Positions 61,201 through 64,000 of a stretch of 64,000 nucleotides of DNA are shown one piece after another. The notes under the pieces were generated by a model. That model did no database searches. It saw nothing but the letters and a program-made list of their open reading frames with translations, and was not told the DNA's origin. The stretch comes from Chrysaora quinquecirrha (lineage: Eukaryota; Cnidaria; Scyphozoa; Semaeostomeae; Pelagiidae), in contig JACTAT010000046.1 in the NCBI GenBank assembly GCA_014526335.1, positions 45,505 to 109,504 of the forward strand. Direction: 5' to 3'. Position 1 is the first letter of the stretch; each line of letters starts with the position of its first letter. Made by a program: the position numbers and the translations under genes.

Positions 61201-63786
61201 ATTCTTAAAAACAACCAATGGTCAAGGAAATATAGGTCATAAAGGTTTCAGAAGACGAGTAGAAATGAATACTGATTGAAAACCATTGGCGATAAGTATT
61301 GCTTGCTCTGTTAATTCAAAACTTCATGCTTTTAATCGAAATGCTAAGTTAAAGAAAAAGTCAGATTCCTTAGTAGTCTCCGGTCCAGTACTAGAAATTC
61401 CTTAAGTTTTTGCCAGCCCGAGTACTACCTTCCTTATAAAGCACTTCCTTATAAAAAAAAATGCGTGTATTCATAAATATAATATCTAAGCGGAAACATT
61501 CTGGAACTAGTAAGGATGACCGTTAATCACAGGTCATAGGCCATAGGTCATTAGTACGGATAGGACATAGGTCAACATTAATACGGATAAGGCAGAGATC
61601 ATATGGCATAGGCCGTTAGTGTAGATAAGCCATATGTCACTGATATTAGTTTTGTATGCCACGAAACCGAATATGCTACAGGTCGACGAGTGCATAGATT
61701 GTTTGGGCCGTTCCTTATATGGCAAGGATTGTAGGTCATAGGTCATTGGTAGGAATAGACCAAAGGTCATATCAGTTCGTGCCTTCAATAAAAGATATCA
61801 TGGTGGAAAAACTTCAAGAAAACGTTGTAGGAAGACTTATTACGCGAGTTGAGTTATTCCAATGAAGTTAAGCTGCTTGGCGCTTGGACTAAGACTGGCA
61901 TATTTAACGCAAAAACAACAGATAATACAAGCAAACGGAGTAAACCAAGAACTTTGAGACTTTTGTGAAGAACCGAAAAGAGACCTCCATTCAGTCAATT
62001 TTTTTAAACTCTTGCAGTTCCCCTAAGTTCTTAGGACCCCGGTTATCAATAAGAAACCGAATAGAATGGTAGTTACACTTTCCAACAGTTGATGGTCCTC
62101 CACCACCACCACCTGACCACCACCTAGTCAGACCGCCAGTATGCGCTTTGTAAGAATTTTCGCACCTCCCCTATTCAGCCCAGCTACAAAGACATCTCTA
62201 CGCGCTTTTAAACCATCACCTATTCAGATCTGCTAGTGCGGCATATCTAAATTATTCTCCATCCTAAAAATTATTTCAGCTCTTTTATCAGCTAACAAAA
62301 TAAGACCCATAAACTTGGTAATAAACACCTATTTTTCTGTTGTCTTAAGAAGCTGCGGTCGAGTTTGGGAGATGAAGATATAAAAGAAAATCACTGAATG
62401 GAAAAAAAGTTTGTTGTTTGTTGAAAAAAAGTTATTTCTCAATGTCTAATCTATGATGAATTTAGGAATAAAACAATAATTGATTTTTGTTTTCAACACT
62501 TTTCCGCGAAAATTGGAAACTAAACTCAATTGTCGTTTTTGTTTGTTTTACAGTAGAGTTATGACTGTCGAGACGCATGACGACGGGAAACAAAAAACAT
62601 AGGGGCCCTATGGGCATGTTCGAAGAACGACTCTGGTTGAATATAGCTATTTCGGCCAAATGATGAAAGATGTTTATCGGTATGCACAACGATGAGGATA
62701 ATGATTATGATTATAATGGTGGTGGTTATGATGATGATGTTGATGACCACGATGATCATGATGCTGGTTGGTAGGGGTGATTGTGGTGGTAGGGTGGGTG
62801 TGGTGGTGGTGGTTTTAGATGTGGTTGTGGTGCTGAAGGTAGGGGTGGTTGTGGTGGTTGTGATGGTTGTGATAGGGGTGATCGTGGTGATGGTTGTATG
62901 TGATTTCTCATGACAATGATTTCTGCGTTTCTCTTATGATTTCTCATGACAATGATTTCTGCGTTTCTCTTATGATTTCTCATGACAATGATTTCTGCGT
63001 TTCTCTTATGATTTCTTATGACAACTTGCTACGATTCTTCCCGATTCTTCTGACTACAAAACGACAACTACGATTCTTCTGACTACAAAACGACAACTAC
63101 GACTCGGCAAACTCTGAAAAGGAGAAACTCTGACTATTTCCACGGGCGAGAAACTCCGAAACTGAGAATGGCACGAATGCAGGAACTAAATGATTGGGTT
63201 ACCGACCATAAATCTTCGCCAAAAATACGGTACGCACTGATTTAGACCCACTTACACGGGAACGGCTCCGAATGGATCCGGTTCCAAAAATGCTCACGGT
63301 GGGCTTTTCGTTTACACGGGTACGCTTTTGGGAACGGGAACGTATATTTTTGGGTACGCTAGAAAAGCTAGTCCATTCTGATCCGTTCCGGATCCGGTCC
63401 CGTGTAAACGCAATGAAATCGTACCCTCAAGCGCCTGCTCGAATAAGCGCCGCTCTGGGATAAATGCCGCATCGTATCTCCAACCTGGAGAATTGTATCA
63501 AGCGCTGCATACGGCATTCTTGTAACGGTTATCGATTATTTGCCAGGTGTGTACCCGAGGCTTCACGGAGAATAGATTTCTTACACGGCATATGAAGACA
63601 CACAGAGGAGTTAAGCCGTACAGATGCGACACCTGCGGGAAAAGTTTTTTGAGGCCGAGTGAAATGAAAGTGCACTCGGCAACTCACAGGGAAAAAAAGA
63701 AGTTTTCCTGTGAGTTTTGTGATAAGACGTTTAAAGTATCGTCGAATCTCAGTAGGCATAAAAATATATGCAAAAATAAGAAATAA
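58259..63786 (+). CDS. C2H2 zinc-finger protein with SUMO-motif N-terminus and Ser/Gly-rich linker, two coding exons
   Basis: Coding exons 58259-60175 and 63547-63786 (718 residues), with an in-frame TAA 15 bases before the ATG. The donor AAG|GTATGT and acceptor TTGCCAG|GTG join in phase 0 exactly between the two cysteines of a finger (FICK|VCTRGFTENRFLTRHMKT), which confirms the splice. N-terminal 1-160 is acidic with five psi-K-x-E motifs (IKKE, IKVE, IKHE, IKEE, VKYE). An atypical C2HC finger follows (C165, C168, H181, C186), then a Ser/Gly/Asn-rich linker to about 470, then eight fingers from C481 on; the last ends in His-x4-Cys. Probably a nuclear DNA-binding regulator; target unknown. 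If the intron is retained the frame runs into an ATATT repeat and stops at 60337. A TTTATTCTAG|G acceptor near 58132 suggests a non-coding 5' exon. Confidence 0.9.
60186..60479 (+). repeat. (ATATT)n microsatellite in the zinc-finger gene intron
   Basis: Starts 10 bases after the splice donor. Translates as a Tyr/Ile/Leu-rich tail if the intron is retained. Continues beyond the inserted MITE at 60879-60950. Confidence 0.97.
60480..60878. mobile_element. TA-flanked MITE, word AAGAAAC reiterated, inserted in an ATATT microsatellite
   Basis: CAGTAGTGTCCCGCATATAA and complement at the ends, TA duplication, ATATT repeat on both sides (60186-60479 and 60879-60950). AAGAAAC/GTTTCTT recurs about ten times. 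Lies in the zinc-finger gene intron. Confidence 0.88.
61084..61467. mobile_element. TA-flanked MITE, word AAGGAA reiterated
   Basis: CACGCATTTTTTTTTATAAG ... CTTATAAAAAAAAATGCGTG flanked by TA. Interior TTCCTTA/TAAGGAA about nine times. In the zinc-finger gene intron. Confidence 0.85.
62690..63110 (+). repeat. GGTGAT-rich tract and short tandem repeats before zinc-finger exon 2
   Basis: A G/T-rich (GATGGTGGTTGTG)-type tract to 62895, then 3.3 copies of a 36-base unit containing ATGATTTCTCATGACAATGA (62898-63020), then two copies of a 29-base unit (ACGATTCTTCTGACTACAAA). Confidence 0.9.
63547..63786 (+). CDS. Zinc-finger gene exon 2 (last two and a half fingers)
   Basis: Begins at the second cysteine of the interrupted finger and adds YRCDTCGKSFLRPSEMKVHS...H and FSCEFCDKTFKVSSNLSRHK with His-x4-Cys, then KNKK and TAA. 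TGEKP-type linkers are degenerate here (HRGVKPY, HREKKKF). Confidence 0.92.
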   Translation: MCTRGFTENRFLTRHMKTHRGVKPYRCDTCGKSFLRPSEMKVHSATHREKKKFSCEFCDKTFKVSSNLSRHKNICKNKK

Positions 63787-63791
63787 ATTGA

Positions 63792-64000
63792 ATAATACAG
63801 CTTGGACGTTTGGTAATGATTTATGGTTATGGCTAGTTTTGAATGCACTGAGTATTATCGTAGCAGCATGAATATAAAACGGAGCATGATAGCATAATAC
63901 AGCTTGGACTTTTGGTTATGATTAATGGTGGCAAATATGAACCGCGAAGAGTATTATCGTAGCAGCATGAATATAAAACGGAGCATGATAGCATAATACA
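63792..64000 (+). repeat. Tandem duplication of about 105 bases in the 3' region of the zinc-finger gene
   Basis: Two adjacent copies starting ATAATACAGCTTGGAC (about 63792 and 63895) and ending GGAGCATGATAGC. The right half (GAGTATTATCGTAGCAGCATG) is almost identical between copies; the middle has diverged. A third copy may start at the window edge, since the last bases repeat ATAATACA. Confidence 0.9.

Overview
The window is animal DNA. Genes are split by GT-AG introns and scattered among abundant short non-autonomous transposons, a tRNA-derived SINE, truncated LINE tails, a Penelope-like fragment and many micro- and minisatellites. There is one 500-base assembly gap (17331-17830). The base composition is AT-rich, the transposon mix is varied, the metazoan NuRD subunit is clear, and there is a small cationic secreted-peptide gene. 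Together these suggest a cnidarian, probably an anthozoan such as a stony coral, but the species is inferred and cannot be proven from the sequence.

Most coding exons are too short to show up as long ORFs and had to be rebuilt from splice sites and phase. The largest gene is on the minus strand. From a start at 43615 it runs leftward through at least 15 phase-consistent exons encoding BAH, ELM2, SANT and a GATA-type finger, that is, a metastasis-associated (MTA) protein of the NuRD chromatin complex. Unusually, two C2H2 zinc fingers follow the GATA finger. A lysine-rich exon then runs into the assembly gap, and further minus-strand exons with compatible phases continue to about 4.3 kb; they are probably the 3' part of the same gene.

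Two plus-strand genes lie inside introns of that gene. One is a single-exon secreted, probably GPI-anchored carboxylesterase/cholinesterase-like gene (28595-30328). The other is a three-exon gene (35989-37476) for a 74-residue precursor: signal peptide, acidic propeptide, Lys-Lys, then an arginine-rich two-cysteine peptide, which looks like an undescribed antimicrobial-type peptide. To the right, on the minus strand and starting at 53650, five small exons encode a 139-residue single-pass membrane protein of unknown family. Its last exon ends about 260 bases upstream of the MTA start codon. At the right end a plus-strand gene (58259-63786) encodes a C2H2 zinc-finger protein with an N-terminal cluster of SUMO-type motifs and a long Ser/Gly linker; its intron splits the sixth finger of the C-terminal array.

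The repeat landscape is the other main content. A 3.5-kb palindromic element (6647-10139), built from a reiterated GTAATGTGGAGGG-type motif, sits inside a SINE with a clean 5-base target duplication. Many small TA-flanked elements each carry their own short word from the terminal repeat, reiterated through the interior. Related elements share a backbone but have different words.
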